Positions 8,560 through 17,700 are shown, numbered from the stretch's first letter. The stretch is 64,000 bases of DNA from JALZMG01 sp963739975 (GCA_963739975.1 CAVUCK010000012.1:310001-374000), one strand, 5' to 3'. Numbers and translations are program-made. Notes: generated from the sequence alone by a model not told the origin.

Positions 8560-8783
8560 CCGGTCTCCCACGCGGCGTCGGTCATGAACAGCCCGTCATC
8601 GTCCGCCACGGACATCGCCCGACCGGCGAGGCTGCCACGCAGACCGGAGCCGCCGGCCGCCGGGACCAGGCGGGCGATCGTGCGGCCGTGGCGCGTCACC
8701 TCCACCTCCATCCCGGCGCTGACGTCATCGAGCACCCGCAGCAGTTCGGCCTTCAAGCGAGTAGCGGTCATCTGGCGGGTCAC
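8556..8783 (-). CDS. Type II antitoxin, Phd/VapB family
   Basis: 75 residues from GTG 8783 (an ATG at 8771 is an alternative). The N-terminus MTATRLKAELLRVLDDV and the VEVTRHGRTIARLVP segment are the DNA-binding fold of Phd/YefM-type antitoxins. The C-terminus, ending FMTDAAWETG, should bind and neutralise the toxin encoded immediately downstream, whose start overlaps this stop by four bases. The complex normally represses its own operon. A short ATGGTCATTATGATGGCCAT region just upstream is partly palindromic and could be the operator. Confidence 0.85.
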   Translation of the reverse strand: MTRQMTATRLKAELLRVLDDVSAGMEVEVTRHGRTIARLVPAAGGSGLRGSLAGRAMSVADDDGLFMTDAAWETG

Positions 8784-8823
8784 ATGGCCATCATAATGAC
8801 CATGTAGTGCCGTCGGGCGGATC

Positions 8824-11556
8824 TCAGACGAGGTAGGGATCCACGGCGTCGGGGTCGATGTCGTACCGGGCCATGGCGTCGGTGACGACCTCCGGCTTGA
8901 CGTCGCCCTGGGCGGCGAGCGCGGCCAGCGTGGCCGTGACGACGTTGCCGGTGTCGATCTCGAAGAACCGGCGCAGCGCCTCACGGGTGTCCGAGCGGCC
9001 CATGCCGTCCGTGCCGAGCGGCAGGAACGACCGGCCGGGCACGAAGCGGGCGATCTGGTCCGGAACGCTGCGCATGAAGTCGGTGACGGCGACGATCGGG
9101 CCCTGCGAGTCGGCCAGCAGGTCGGCCACCCGCGGCGTCCGGCCGGGCTGGTCCGGGTGCAGCCGGTTCCACCGCTCGACGGCGACGGCGTCCTCGCGCA
9201 GTCGCTTGTAGCTCGTCGCCGACCACAGCTCGGCGGCGACGTCGAAGTGCTCGGCCAGCTCGCCGACCGCGGCGCGCGCCGCGCCCTGCGCCGACCCGGA
9301 GAACAGGATCGTCGCCCGGTGGCTCGGTCCGTCCGGGGCGTCCTGCCACCGGTACAGCCCCTCGACGATCCCGGCCGAGATCGCCTCCAGGTCGCCCTCG
9401 GGCATCGGCGGCATCACGTAGTTCTCGTTGTACAGCGTCAGGTAGTAGAAGACGTCTCGATCCTGACCTTCGACATCAGGCCCGTACATCCGCTGCAGCC
9501 CGGCCTGCACGATCGTCGCCACCTCGTAGGCAAAGGCCGGGTCGTAGGCCTGCACCGCCGGCACCGAGCTGGCCAGCACGAGGCTGTGGCCGTCCTGGTG
9601 CTGCAGGCCCTCGCCGAGCAGCGTGGTGCGTCCGGCCGTCGCGCCGAGCAGGAAGCCGCGGGTCCTGGCGTCGGCGGCCTGCCAGATCAGGTCGCCGACG
9701 CGTTGGAACCCGAACATCGAATAGAAGGTGTAGAAGGGCACGGTCGGCACGCCGCGGTGGGCGTAGCTGGTGCCGGCGGCGATGAAGCTGGCCATCGACC
9801 CGGCCTCGCTGATGCCCTCCTCGAGGATCTGCCCCTGGTTGGACTCGGTGTAGCTGAGCAGCAGGTCGTGGTCGACCGGCTCGTACTTCTGGCCGAGGGC
9901 GGCGTAGATCTTGAGTTCGCGGAACAGGGCGTCCATGCCGAACGTGCGAGCCTCGTCGGGGATGATCGGCACGATGCGCGGCCCGATCTGCTTGTCCCGG
10001 GCCAGGTTGCGCAACAGGCGGGTGAGCCCCATCGTGGTCGAGACGGCCTGCTCGCCTGAGCCACCGCGCAGCTCCTTGAACGGTCCGTCGCCGGGCAGCT
10101 GCAATGGTCGCTTGGCCCGTGTGGTGCGCTTGGGCAACGAGCCGCCGAGCGCCTGGCGGCGCTCCATCATGTACTGGTACTCGATCGAGTCGGGCGCCGG
10201 CACGAAGTAGGGCGGATCGTCGGCGTGGATCGAGTCCTCGGGGATCTCGTCGTGCAGGTACAGGCGGTCGCGCAGCCCGACCAGCTGGGCCTTGGTCATC
10301 TTCTTGATCTGATGCGTCGAGTTGCGGCCCTCGAAGCCTTCGCCGAGCGTCCAGCCCTTGACCGTCTTGGCCAGGATGACCGTCGGCGCACCCGAGCCGA
10401 GGTTCTCGGTCGCCGCCTTGTAGGCGGCGTACAGCTTGCGGTAGTCGTGGCCGCCGCGCGGCAGGTTGCGCAGCTCGTCGTCGGTGAGCCCGGCGACCAT
10501 CCTGCGCAACCGCGGATCCGGCCCGAAGAAGTTGTCGCGGATGTACTCGCCGCTCTCGACGGAGTACCGCTGGAACTGCCCGTCGACGGTGGTGTTCATC
10601 TGGTTGAGCAGGACGCCGTCCTTGTCCTGGGCCAGCAGCTCGTCCCAGCGCGAGCCCCAGATCACCTTGAGCACGTTCCAGCCGGCGCCGCGGAAGATCG
10701 CCTCCAGCTCCTGGATCACCTTGCCGTTGCCGCGCACCGGCCCGTCGAGGCGCTGCAGGTTGCAGTTGACGACGAACACGAGGTTGTCGAGCTGCTCTCG
10801 AGTGGCGATGGAGATGGCCCCAAGCGTCTCGGGCTCGTCGATCTCGCCGTCACCGAGGAACGCCCACACCCGGGTGCCCGACGTGTCGTCGAGCTGGCGG
10901 TTGAGCAGGTAGCGGTTGAACCGTGCGTGGTAGATGGCGCAGATCGGCCCGAGGCCCATGCTCACCGTGGGGTACTCCCAGAAGTCCGCCATCAGGCGCG
11001 GGTGGGGGTAGCTCGAAAGGCCCTTGCCGGGGCGGCCGATCTCCCGCCGGAAGTGGTCGAGGTCGTCGGCGCTGAGCCGGCCTTCCATGAACGCCCTGGC
11101 GTAGATGCCCGGCGCGGCATGACCCTGGAAGTACACGGCATCGCCGGCGTTGCCGTCGTCCTTGCCCCGGAAGAAGTGGTTGAAGCCGATCTCGTAGAGG
11201 CTGGCCGAGCTGGCGAACGTCGACAGGTGGCCGCCGATGCCCTCGGCGTGCTTGTTCGCCTTGACGACCATCATCGCCGCGTTCCACCGGACGAACGCCC
11301 GGATGCGGCGCTCGATGTGCTCGTCGCCGGGGAACCACGGCTCGTGCTCGCGAGGAATCGAGTTGACGTACGGGGTCGACACGGTCGCCGGGAAGCTGAC
11401 TTGCGTCTGCTGGGCCCGTTCCAGCAGCTTGGTGAGCAGGAACCGAGCCCTCGTCTTGCCCTGCGTGTCGACCACTTCGTCGAGCGAATCGAGCCACTCC
11501 TGCGTCTGCTCGCGATCGGTGTCCGGGATCTGGTGGACGTACCCGTCGAAGATCAT
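8824..11556 (-). CDS. aceE: Pyruvate dehydrogenase E1 component, homodimeric type
   Basis: 910 residues, close to the 887 of the E. coli enzyme. The start at ATG 11556 (MIFDGYVHQIPDTD) matches the family; the upstream open frame is antisense to rnhA. The thiamine diphosphate motif runs from GDGE (235-238) to NCN (264-266). The HAEGIGGHLSTFASSASL region around residues 103-120 and NQGQILEEGISEAG further on are typical of AceE. It decarboxylates pyruvate and acetylates the lipoyl group of E2. E2, E3 and lipoate genes are clustered 20 kb away, so the complex is encoded at two loci. It runs divergently from rnhA. Confidence 0.95.
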   Translation of the reverse strand: MIFDGYVHQIPDTDREQTQEWLDSLDEVVDTQGKTRARFLLTKLLERAQQTQVSFPATVSTPYVNSIPREHEPWFPGDEHIERRIRAFVRWNAAMMVVKANKHAEGIGGHLSTFASSASLYEIGFNHFFRGKDDGNAGDAVYFQGHAAPGIYARAFMEGRLSADDLDHFRREIGRPGKGLSSYPHPRLMADFWEYPTVSMGLGPICAIYHARFNRYLLNRQLDDTSGTRVWAFLGDGEIDEPETLGAISIATREQLDNLVFVVNCNLQRLDGPVRGNGKVIQELEAIFRGAGWNVLKVIWGSRWDELLAQDKDGVLLNQMNTTVDGQFQRYSVESGEYIRDNFFGPDPRLRRMVAGLTDDELRNLPRGGHDYRKLYAAYKAATENLGSGAPTVILAKTVKGWTLGEGFEGRNSTHQIKKMTKAQLVGLRDRLYLHDEIPEDSIHADDPPYFVPAPDSIEYQYMMERRQALGGSLPKRTTRAKRPLQLPGDGPFKELRGGSGEQAVSTTMGLTRLLRNLARDKQIGPRIVPIIPDEARTFGMDALFRELKIYAALGQKYEPVDHDLLLSYTESNQGQILEEGISEAGSMASFIAAGTSYAHRGVPTVPFYTFYSMFGFQRVGDLIWQAADARTRGFLLGATAGRTTLLGEGLQHQDGHSLVLASSVPAVQAYDPAFAYEVATIVQAGLQRMYGPDVEGQDRDVFYYLTLYNENYVMPPMPEGDLEAISAGIVEGLYRWQDAPDGPSHRATILFSGSAQGAARAAVGELAEHFDVAAELWSATSYKRLREDAVAVERWNRLHPDQPGRTPRVADLLADSQGPIVAVTDFMRSVPDQIARFVPGRSFLPLGTDGMGRSDTREALRRFFEIDTGNVVTATLAALAAQGDVKPEVVTDAMARYDIDPDAVDPYLV

Positions 11557-11609
11557 GCGTCCAAGTCTCGCAGGGGGTTGGGCCAGTCGCGTCGGTACGG
11601 TCCCGGGGC

Positions 11610-12035
11610 GTGTCGATCGTCGTCTACACCGATGGCGCTTGCTCCGGGAACCCGGGTCCCGGCGGCTGGGCATGGGCCGTCGCCCCGGATGGTTCGCCCA
11701 ACGGCGCCGGGGGCGAGCAGGCGACGACGAACCAGCGGATGGAGATCACCGCCGTGCTCGAGGCGCTGCGTGCGCTGGCCGGCACGGGCCCCATCGAGGT
11801 CGTGTCGGACTCGACGTACGTCGTGAACTGCTTCCGCGACAAGTGGTACGTCCGCTGGCAGTCCAACGGGTGGCGCAACTCCCAGCGCAAGCCGGTCGCC
11901 AACGTCGACCTGTGGGAGCCCCTCGTCGAGCTGGTCCTGGCCAACGACGTGGCGCTGCGCTGGGTGAAGGGCCACAGCGGCGATCGGCTCAACGACCTCG
12001 TCGACGCACTCGCGGTCGCCGCCATCCCGCGCTGA
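11610..12035 (+). CDS. rnhA: Ribonuclease HI
   Basis: 141 residues. The four acidic active-site residues are recognisable: Asp8 (VVYTDGACSGNPGPGG), Glu45 (NQRMEITAVLEAL), Asp67 (VVSDSTYV) and Asp129 near the end, with His122 in VKGHSGDRLND. The loop between the His and the last Asp is shorter than in E. coli. The enzyme removes RNA from RNA:DNA hybrids. It starts at GTG 11610, 53 bases from the divergent aceE. Its TGA stop forms the first bases of a dispersed repeat. Confidence 0.93.
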   Translation: MSIVVYTDGACSGNPGPGGWAWAVAPDGSPNGAGGEQATTNQRMEITAVLEALRALAGTGPIEVVSDSTYVVNCFRDKWYVRWQSNGWRNSQRKPVANVDLWEPLVELVLANDVALRWVKGHSGDRLNDLVDALAVAAIPR

Positions 12036-12098
12036 TGGCTCGCTTCGCTCGCTGGGCTCACCGGGGCGCGCACTGCGGACGGGGGCCGAAGCGCGCAC
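12033..12098 (+). repeat. Dispersed repeat GCTCGCTTCGCTCGC type, copy 1
   Basis: It begins TGATGGCTCGCTTCGCTCGC at the rnhA stop codon and ends in CGGGGGCCGAAGCGCGCAC. The reverse complement of 24186-24268 has the same first 25 bases and nearly the same last 19, with a longer middle. In both places the repeat starts exactly at a TGA stop codon. Confidence 0.8.
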
Positions 12099-12110
12099 CA
12101 TGATGGCGGC

Positions 12111-13673
12111 GTGGACGAGCTGATCTACCCGCGGCTGCTGTTGACGGCGGCGCAACGCCACAGCGACCGACCGGCGTTCGTCGACGACGACGGGACCACC
12201 GAGCTGCTCGCCGATCACGTCGACCGCTCGCTGCGGCTGGCCGACGCCCACCGCACCCGCTTCGGGATGGCTCGCGACGACCGCTTCGCCGTGCTCGCCG
12301 GCAACAGCCGGCACTACGTGAACCTGTGGCACACGGCGTTCCTCGGCGGCGGCGTCGTCAACCCGCTGAACAACCGGCTGGCCCCGAAGGAGCTCGGGTT
12401 CATCCTCGCCGACTCGGGCTCAAGGGTGCTCTACGTCGACGCCGACCACGCCCCGATCGTCGAGCAGCTGCGCGCCGACCTGCCGGCGCTGGAGACGGTC
12501 GTGCTGATCGGTGACGGCGACGTCGCCCACGACGTGCGCTACGACGACGTCGTCGGGTCGGGTGCGCCCGCCGTCGTCGATGTCGCCGAGGACGACCTGG
12601 CCGTGCTGATGTACACGGGCGGCACCACGGGGCGGCCGAAGGGCGTCATGCACACCCAGCGGGGTCAGACGCTGAACGTGTACCGCCTCGGGTTCATGTT
12701 CGGCTTCTTCACCGAGGCCAGCACGTTCCTCAACTGCACACCGATGTTCCACGCCGGTGGGGTGATGGGGACCATGGGCATGCCGTGCAGCGGCGGCACC
12801 ACCGTGATCCACCGCGTGTTCGACCCGGGCCGCTTGATCGCCGACTGCGCCCGCTACGAGGTCACCCACCTGGGCCTCGTCCCGACGATGATCGGCATGG
12901 CGCTGAACCACCCAGACTTCGACCCGGCGTCGTTCGCCTCCGTCAAGTTGATCGGCTACGGCGCCTCGCCGATGCCGTCCGCATTGCTCGACCAGGTGAT
13001 GACGGTGCTCCCCGACGTGGCGCTCATGCAGACCTACGGCATGACGGAGGCCTCGGCCGTGCTGACGGGTTTGATGCCCGCCGACCACCGCACCGGCGGT
13101 CCGGAGCTGCGCTCGGCCGGACGGGCCCTTCCGGGTGTCGCCATCAGCGTGCGCGATGTCGACGGCCAGCCGCTGCCCGCCGGCGAGGTCGGTGAGGTGT
13201 GGGCCAAGGCGGGCAGCTTCATGGTCGGCTACCTCGACCGGCCGGAGGAGACCGCCGACGTGATGGTCGACGGCTGGTACCGCAGTGGCGACGCCGGCTA
13301 CCTGGACGAGCACGGCTACCTCTTCCTGGTCGACCGGACCAAGGACATGATCGTCACCGGCGCCGAGAACGTGTACTCGCTGGAGGTCGAGAACGCCATC
13401 TCGACGCACCCGTCCGTGCTCCAGGTGGCCGTCATCGGCATCCCCAGCGAGCGGTGGGGCGAGCAGGTCCACGCCGTCGTCGTCACGCGACCTGGCACGA
13501 CCGTGACCGAGGCCGAGGTGATCGCTCACGCCAAGGAGTCGATCGCCGGGTTCAAGGCACCGAAGTCCGTCGACGTGCGCACCGACCCGCTGCCGCTGTC
13601 CGGGGCGATGAAGGTGCTCAAGCGGGAGCTGCGGGCGCCGTATTGGGAGGGTCGCCAGCGGCGCATCGACTGA
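12111..13673 (+). CDS. Acyl-CoA synthetase, AMP-binding (FadD-like)
   Basis: 520 residues. The phosphate-binding motif MYTGGTTGRPKGVMH lies at about residue 167. The adenylate motif (QTYGMTEAS) and the hinge/C-terminal motifs (GWYRSGDAGYLDEHGY, then DRTKDMIVTGAENVYSLEVE) follow in order. The family activates a carboxylic acid through an acyl-adenylate and transfers it to CoA. Chain length cannot be read from the sequence. The start is a GTG within a GATGGCGGCGTGG context. It shares a direction with rnhA but is separated by a repeat, and is convergent with the next gene (5-bp gap). Confidence 0.9.
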   Translation: MDELIYPRLLLTAAQRHSDRPAFVDDDGTTELLADHVDRSLRLADAHRTRFGMARDDRFAVLAGNSRHYVNLWHTAFLGGGVVNPLNNRLAPKELGFILADSGSRVLYVDADHAPIVEQLRADLPALETVVLIGDGDVAHDVRYDDVVGSGAPAVVDVAEDDLAVLMYTGGTTGRPKGVMHTQRGQTLNVYRLGFMFGFFTEASTFLNCTPMFHAGGVMGTMGMPCSGGTTVIHRVFDPGRLIADCARYEVTHLGLVPTMIGMALNHPDFDPASFASVKLIGYGASPMPSALLDQVMTVLPDVALMQTYGMTEASAVLTGLMPADHRTGGPELRSAGRALPGVAISVRDVDGQPLPAGEVGEVWAKAGSFMVGYLDRPEETADVMVDGWYRSGDAGYLDEHGYLFLVDRTKDMIVTGAENVYSLEVENAISTHPSVLQVAVIGIPSERWGEQVHAVVVTRPGTTVTEAEVIAHAKESIAGFKAPKSVDVRTDPLPLSGAMKVLKRELRAPYWEGRQRRID

Positions 13674-13677
13674 GGGG

Positions 13678-14856
13678 TCAGGTCGGGATCGAACGCTCGA
13701 GGTCGGCGAGGATGTCGTCGGGGTCCTCGAGGCCGATCGAGACGCGGATCAGCCCAGGCGTGATGCCGATCGCCGCCTGCTCGTCGGGGGTCAGGGCGAC
13801 GTGGGTGCTCGACGCCGAATGGCAGACGAGCGTCTCGGGTCCGCCGAGCGACGTGGCCGGGCGGGCCACCCGCAGGCTGTCGAGCATGGCCCGGGCGGCG
13901 TCGACGCCACCGGCGAGGTCGACGGCCAGCACGGTCGGGAGGCACGTCAGCTGGGTCGTGGCCAGGTGGTGCTGCGGGTGGTCGGGCAGGCCCGGGTGGT
14001 GGACGGCGGCAACGCCCGGGTGGTCGACCAAGGCCTCGGCGACGCGCAGGGCCACGTCGGCTTGGTGGCGTTGGCGGACGGCGAGCGTGCGGATGCCGCG
14101 CAGCCCGTTGAGGGCGTCGTAGGGCGACGGGCTGGCGCCGTGCAGCACGCCGTAGGCCCAGATGGCGTCGAGCAGGTCCCGCTCGCCGGCGAGGACGCCG
14201 AGGGTGGCGTCGTTGTGGCCGGAGATGCCCTTCGTCGCCGAGTGCACGACGAGGTCGATGCCGTGGCGGATCGGTTGCTGTCCGATCGGCGTGGCGAACG
14301 TGGAGTCGAGCATCGTGAACGGCCCGGTGACGGCGCCGACGTCGTCCAGGTCGACGAGGTCGAGGCGCGGGTTGGAGGGGCTCTCGGCGATCACGAGCAT
14401 CGTGCGGCCGGGCCGCACCGCGGCGGCGAAGGCGCCCGGCTCCGTGCCGTCGACGACGGTGTGCTCGATGCCGAGCCGGGCGCAGGGGCCCTGCACGAGG
14501 GCGATCGTGCCGGCGTAGATCTGGCGCTGGATCACGATGTGGTCGCCGGACGAGCACAGCGCCAGGACGGCGGTGGCGATGGCGCCCATCCCCGAGCCGA
14601 AGGCCAGGGCGTCCTCGGCGCCTTCGAGCTCGGCCATGGCGTCTTCGAACGCCCGCACGGTGGGGTTGGCGTAGCGGCTGTAGAAGTCGCCCGGCCGCAT
14701 GCCGGTGGCCCGCTTGCGGGTGTCGTCCAGGCCGTCGGTCTGCCAGGTGCTGGTGCCCCACAGCGGGGCGTTGAGGCTGTTGCCCTGGTAGCGCCGCCCG
14801 GCCGTGACGGCGCGCGTCGCCGGTGCCGGCGAGTCAGGGCGGGCGTCATGGCTCAC
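13678..14856 (-). CDS. PLP-dependent Cys/Met-metabolism enzyme (cystathionine gamma-synthase/lyase type)
   Basis: 392 residues, fold type I. The PLP lysine is Lys209 in HSATKGISGH. FYSRYANPTVRAFEDAMAELE near residue 58 and FGSGMGA at 87-93 bind the cofactor phosphate, and SLGGPETLVCHSASSTH is the C-terminal substrate motif. Members catalyse gamma-replacement (synthase), gamma-elimination (lyase/methionine gamma-lyase) or beta-elimination; the sequence alone does not decide which. No methionine-pathway genes adjoin it. It is divergent from the dehydrogenase at 14949. Confidence 0.88.
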   Translation of the reverse strand: MSHDARPDSPAPATRAVTAGRRYQGNSLNAPLWGTSTWQTDGLDDTRKRATGMRPGDFYSRYANPTVRAFEDAMAELEGAEDALAFGSGMGAIATAVLALCSSGDHIVIQRQIYAGTIALVQGPCARLGIEHTVVDGTEPGAFAAAVRPGRTMLVIAESPSNPRLDLVDLDDVGAVTGPFTMLDSTFATPIGQQPIRHGIDLVVHSATKGISGHNDATLGVLAGERDLLDAIWAYGVLHGASPSPYDALNGLRGIRTLAVRQRHQADVALRVAEALVDHPGVAAVHHPGLPDHPQHHLATTQLTCLPTVLAVDLAGGVDAARAMLDSLRVARPATSLGGPETLVCHSASSTHVALTPDEQAAIGITPGLIRVSIGLEDPDDILADLERSIPT

Positions 14857-14948
14857 GAAGGCGAAAGGGTAGTGGCGACCCAGGCGCGCCGATCGGCCGG
14901 ATCCGATCGGTTGGAGCAGGCCGAACGCGTTGCCTAACGTCCCGCGCC

Positions 14949-15725
14949 ATGGACATCACGGGTGCCAGTGCGATCGTCACGGGTGGGGCCTCGGGAATCG
15001 GGGCGGCGGCGGCGCGGCTGCTGGCCGAGCGCGGGGCCAAGGTCGTCATCGCCGACCTGCAGGAGGACAAGGGTGGCGAGCTGGCCGACCAGCTCGGCGG
15101 CGCGTTCGCCAAGGTCGACGTCACGAACACCGATGACGTCGTCAACGCCACCGAGATGGCCAAGTCGATCGGCCCGGTGCGGGTCCTGGTCAACTCGGCC
15201 GGGATCGGGTGGGCGCAGCGCACCGTCGGCAAGGACGGGTCGTACGACTCGGCGGCCAACCTCGACGCCTTCAAGCGGGTGATCGCCATCAACCTGATCG
15301 GCACGTTCGATTGCATCCGCATCGCCGCCACCGCGATGAGCACGGCGGAACCGCTGGAGTCGGGGGAGCGGGGATCGATCGTCAACATCGCCTCGGTCGC
15401 CGCGTTCGACGGTCAGATCGGCCAGGCCAGCTACTCGGCGTCGAAGGGCGGCATCGTCGGGATGACGTTGCCGATCGCCCGTGACCTGGCGGCGATCGGC
15501 GTGCGCGTCAACACCGTCGCGCCGGGGCTGATCGACACCCCGATCTACGGAGCGGGGGAGGGCAGCGACGCCTTCAAGGCCAACCTGCAGAAAGGCGTGC
15601 TGTTCCCGCAGCGCCTCGGCTCCCCGGAGGAGCTGGCGTCGGTCGTCATCGAGTGCGTGACGAACAGCTATCTCAACGCCGAGACCATCCGGGTCGACGG
15701 CGGCATTCGCATGCCGCCGAAGTAG
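14949..15725 (+). CDS. Short-chain dehydrogenase, 3-hydroxyacyl-CoA dehydrogenase type (HSD17B10-like)
   Basis: 258 residues. The nucleotide motif TGGASGIG is at 11-18, NSAG at 82-85, and the catalytic Ser149-Tyr162-Lys166. The stretch from VAAFDGQIGQASYSASKG to IARDLAAIGVRVNTVAPG, and the ending ETIRVDGGIRMPPK, closely resemble the type 2 hydroxyacyl-CoA dehydrogenase subgroup, which oxidises 3-hydroxyacyl-CoA in fatty-acid breakdown. The start is ATG 14949. The neighbouring acyl-CoA ligase fits a role in acid activation and beta-oxidation, though they are not one operon. Confidence 0.88.
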   Translation: MDITGASAIVTGGASGIGAAAARLLAERGAKVVIADLQEDKGGELADQLGGAFAKVDVTNTDDVVNATEMAKSIGPVRVLVNSAGIGWAQRTVGKDGSYDSAANLDAFKRVIAINLIGTFDCIRIAATAMSTAEPLESGERGSIVNIASVAAFDGQIGQASYSASKGGIVGMTLPIARDLAAIGVRVNTVAPGLIDTPIYGAGEGSDAFKANLQKGVLFPQRLGSPEELASVVIECVTNSYLNAETIRVDGGIRMPPK

Positions 15726-15745
15726 CCGCCCGGTAGTTTCGCCCG

Positions 15746-16699
15746 ATGCTCACACGCGCCCTCGGCGTCAGTGCAGTCGTGGTCGCCGGCCTCGTGCCCT
15801 CATGCCAGCCGGCGTGCGAGCCACCGCCGGTGTCGCCGCCACGGGACGTCGACGAGGTGGTCGCGCTCGTCGTCGACGGTCTCGACACGGCGTGGACGCG
15901 GGTGATCGATGCCGATCTGGTCGAGACGCGCTACGGGCTGGGGTCGCTGGTCGAGGTGGTCGGCGAGGGCGCTCAGGTGCGTCTGGTCGGGACGGCGGCC
16001 GAGCGAACGGTGTCGGCTGCTGAGCTCGATGCCGCCTACTCGTTGCCCTCCTCGCGCTTCGCCATCCAGGGGGTGACCCGAGATCGGACGAGCAACATCG
16101 GGTTCACATTCATCGGCGACTCACTCGGGGTGAGCATCACGAGCGGGAGCACCGACGAGCTCCCCGCGCTGCTCGACGGGGTGTTCGTGGCGCCGCGCTA
16201 CGACGCGGTCGGAGGTCGGTGCACGGCGGATCCGGGGTGCGTCAGCACCGGGCTCGACGCCGCCGAGCGCGTGCCCGGTGGCGCCGGCGTGGTGGTGATG
16301 GAGCTCGGGATCAACGACGCGATCGGATCGTTCGACACCAAGATCGACCAGGTGATGAACGAGCTGGTCGGCAAGGGCGTCGGCCCGGTGGTGTGGCTGA
16401 CCAGCTCGACACGCAGCTCCTACGCCCACTGGGCGGACGAGCGCAACGCGACCCTCGTCGCCGCCGCCCAGGGTCGGTGGAACGGCGTGCTGCAGGTCGC
16501 CGACTGGAACGCCCACAGCTCGGGCGCCAGCAAGAACCACTGGTTCCAATCGGACCTCATCCACCTCACCTCGACCGGGCAGGCCGAGCTGGCGCTGTTC
16601 ATCCGCGACGCCGTCATCGCCGTCCTCCCCCCGCCCCCGCCCCCCGAGCCGCCACCGACGACCGAGCCAGCCCCGCCGGAACCAGACCCGGCCCCCTGA
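15746..16699 (+). CDS. Secreted SGNH/GDSL hydrolase, probable lipoprotein
   Basis: 317 residues. The signal sequence ends in VAGLVPSC with Cys20 as a possible lipidation site. The catalytic region shows FIGDSLGVS (Ser126), GIND (188-191) and SDLIHLT (Asp270, His273), the blocks of SGNH esterases. The last 25 residues are almost only Pro, Glu and Thr. The substrate is unknown; acetyl groups on sugars are common targets in this superfamily. It begins 20 bases after the dehydrogenase stop. The stop codon is 17 bases before the left inverted repeat of the nuclease element. Confidence 0.82.
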   Translation: MLTRALGVSAVVVAGLVPSCQPACEPPPVSPPRDVDEVVALVVDGLDTAWTRVIDADLVETRYGLGSLVEVVGEGAQVRLVGTAAERTVSAAELDAAYSLPSSRFAIQGVTRDRTSNIGFTFIGDSLGVSITSGSTDELPALLDGVFVAPRYDAVGGRCTADPGCVSTGLDAAERVPGGAGVVVMELGINDAIGSFDTKIDQVMNELVGKGVGPVVWLTSSTRSSYAHWADERNATLVAAAQGRWNGVLQVADWNAHSSGASKNHWFQSDLIHLTSTGQAELALFIRDAVIAVLPPPPPPEPPPTTEPAPPEPDPAP

Positions 16700-16716
16700 C
16701 CGTCGCGCCCCACTCC

Positions 16717-16790
16717 ATCTGGGCGCGGACGTTCTCAAGCGCCCTTCTGGGCGCGGAGGTTCCCGGATCCGAGAACGTGCGCGCCCGGAT
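16717..16790 (+). repeat. 74-bp palindromic repeat R1, left copy
   Basis: Half-site ATCTGGGCGCGGACGTTCTCAA at 16717-16738, a short spacer, then a hairpin with arms at 16746-16762 and 16773-16789 around a 10-base loop. The nuclease gene reads into this block: its stop codon is the TGA of the conserved TTGAGAAC end of the half-site (reverse strand), and its last 19 or so residues are repeat-encoded. Confidence 0.9.
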
Positions 16791-17700
16791 CGGGCGACCA
16801 GCGGGCGATGACGGCGGCGATACGGCGGGCTTGCTTGGCCGGTTGGCGGACGATCTGGTGGTAGGTGAACCGGATCGTCAGGTAGCCCAGCTCGGCGAGG
16901 TCGACGTCGCGCGCCGCATCGGCGTCCTGCTGGGCCCGGGTCTTGGCGTGGAACTCCCACCCGTCGCATTCGAGGACGATCGGTGTGCCGGTGATCAGGA
17001 AGTCGACCTCGAAGCCGCCGATGTGGGCGTGGAACTCGTACGGCGGAAGCCGGTACGTCTCGAACAGCCGGCGCATCGCCGGCTCCAGCACGCTGTCGAC
17101 GGGCTTGCCGTCGATCACCCAGTTGGCCAGCGCGTCCCGGAAGGCGGGGACGCCGTGGCGGCCCTTGCGGGTGTGCCGGCTGATCGCCCGCTGCAGCGCC
17201 ACGGGCGACGCCAGCCGGCTGGTGACGACGTGGCCGACGGCGTCCACAACGGCGGGTGCATCGACGGCACCGAGGTCGCACAGCAGGCGCAGCACGTTGG
17301 TGGTCGGGATGTTCGAGCGCAACACCGGCTTCAAGTCGCGTCGATCCCGCGGTCGGTGGATGATCACGCCATCGAGGTCTGGACTGCGGGTCCGGTCAAC
17401 GACGATGAGCTCGATCGGATCGTCGTCGGGGCGCGGAATGCCCCACAGCCAGGCGGCCGTGCGGTGCGAGGCGAGGGCTCCGGGCACGGCGAGCACGGCG
17501 GCGGCGATCGCCTGCGTCCGGGTGGGCGGGGCGCCGGGCATGCGGGCGACCCCCGGGTAGATCAGCTCGAGCGGCCCGCCGTCGATGGCTCGGTACCACG
17601 ACGCGGTGCTGATGCCGAGCCGTCCAGCGGCGGTGCGGGTGATCAACCCGTGGTGGTCGTCGGAGAAGGTCCGGAGTCGCATGAGGTCCACACCTGCCAT
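16735..17700 (-). CDS. AbiEi-type HTH plus DUF559 (Vsr-like PD-(D/E)XK) nuclease
   Basis: 321 residues. Residues 8-100 resemble the N-terminal winged helix of AbiEi-family proteins (LITRTAAGRLGISTASWYRAI, then LELIYPGVARM and ASHRTAAWLWGI). Residues 200-300 form a DUF559 domain with Glu206, Asp233 (FEVDFLI), Glu244 and Asp246 (VLECDGWEFH), His251, and a final GYLTIRFTYHQIV. DUF559 is related to very-short-patch repair and restriction endonucleases. No AbiEii-type toxin partner is adjacent. The gene lies wholly between inverted R1 repeats and uses the left repeat for its stop. Its substrate is not known. Confidence 0.8.
   Translation of the reverse strand: MAGVDLMRLRTFSDDHHGLITRTAAGRLGISTASWYRAIDGGPLELIYPGVARMPGAPPTRTQAIAAAVLAVPGALASHRTAAWLWGIPRPDDDPIELIVVDRTRSPDLDGVIIHRPRDRRDLKPVLRSNIPTTNVLRLLCDLGAVDAPAVVDAVGHVVTSRLASPVALQRAISRHTRKGRHGVPAFRDALANWVIDGKPVDSVLEPAMRRLFETYRLPPYEFHAHIGGFEVDFLITGTPIVLECDGWEFHAKTRAQQDADAARDVDLAELGYLTIRFTYHQIVRQPAKQARRIAAVIARWSPDPGAHVLGSGNLRAQKGA

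Noticed and set aside
16735..17700. A type IV AbiE toxin-antitoxin system
   Set aside because: Only the AbiEi-like N-terminal fold is present, fused to a nuclease domain. No AbiEii nucleotidyltransferase gene is adjacent.
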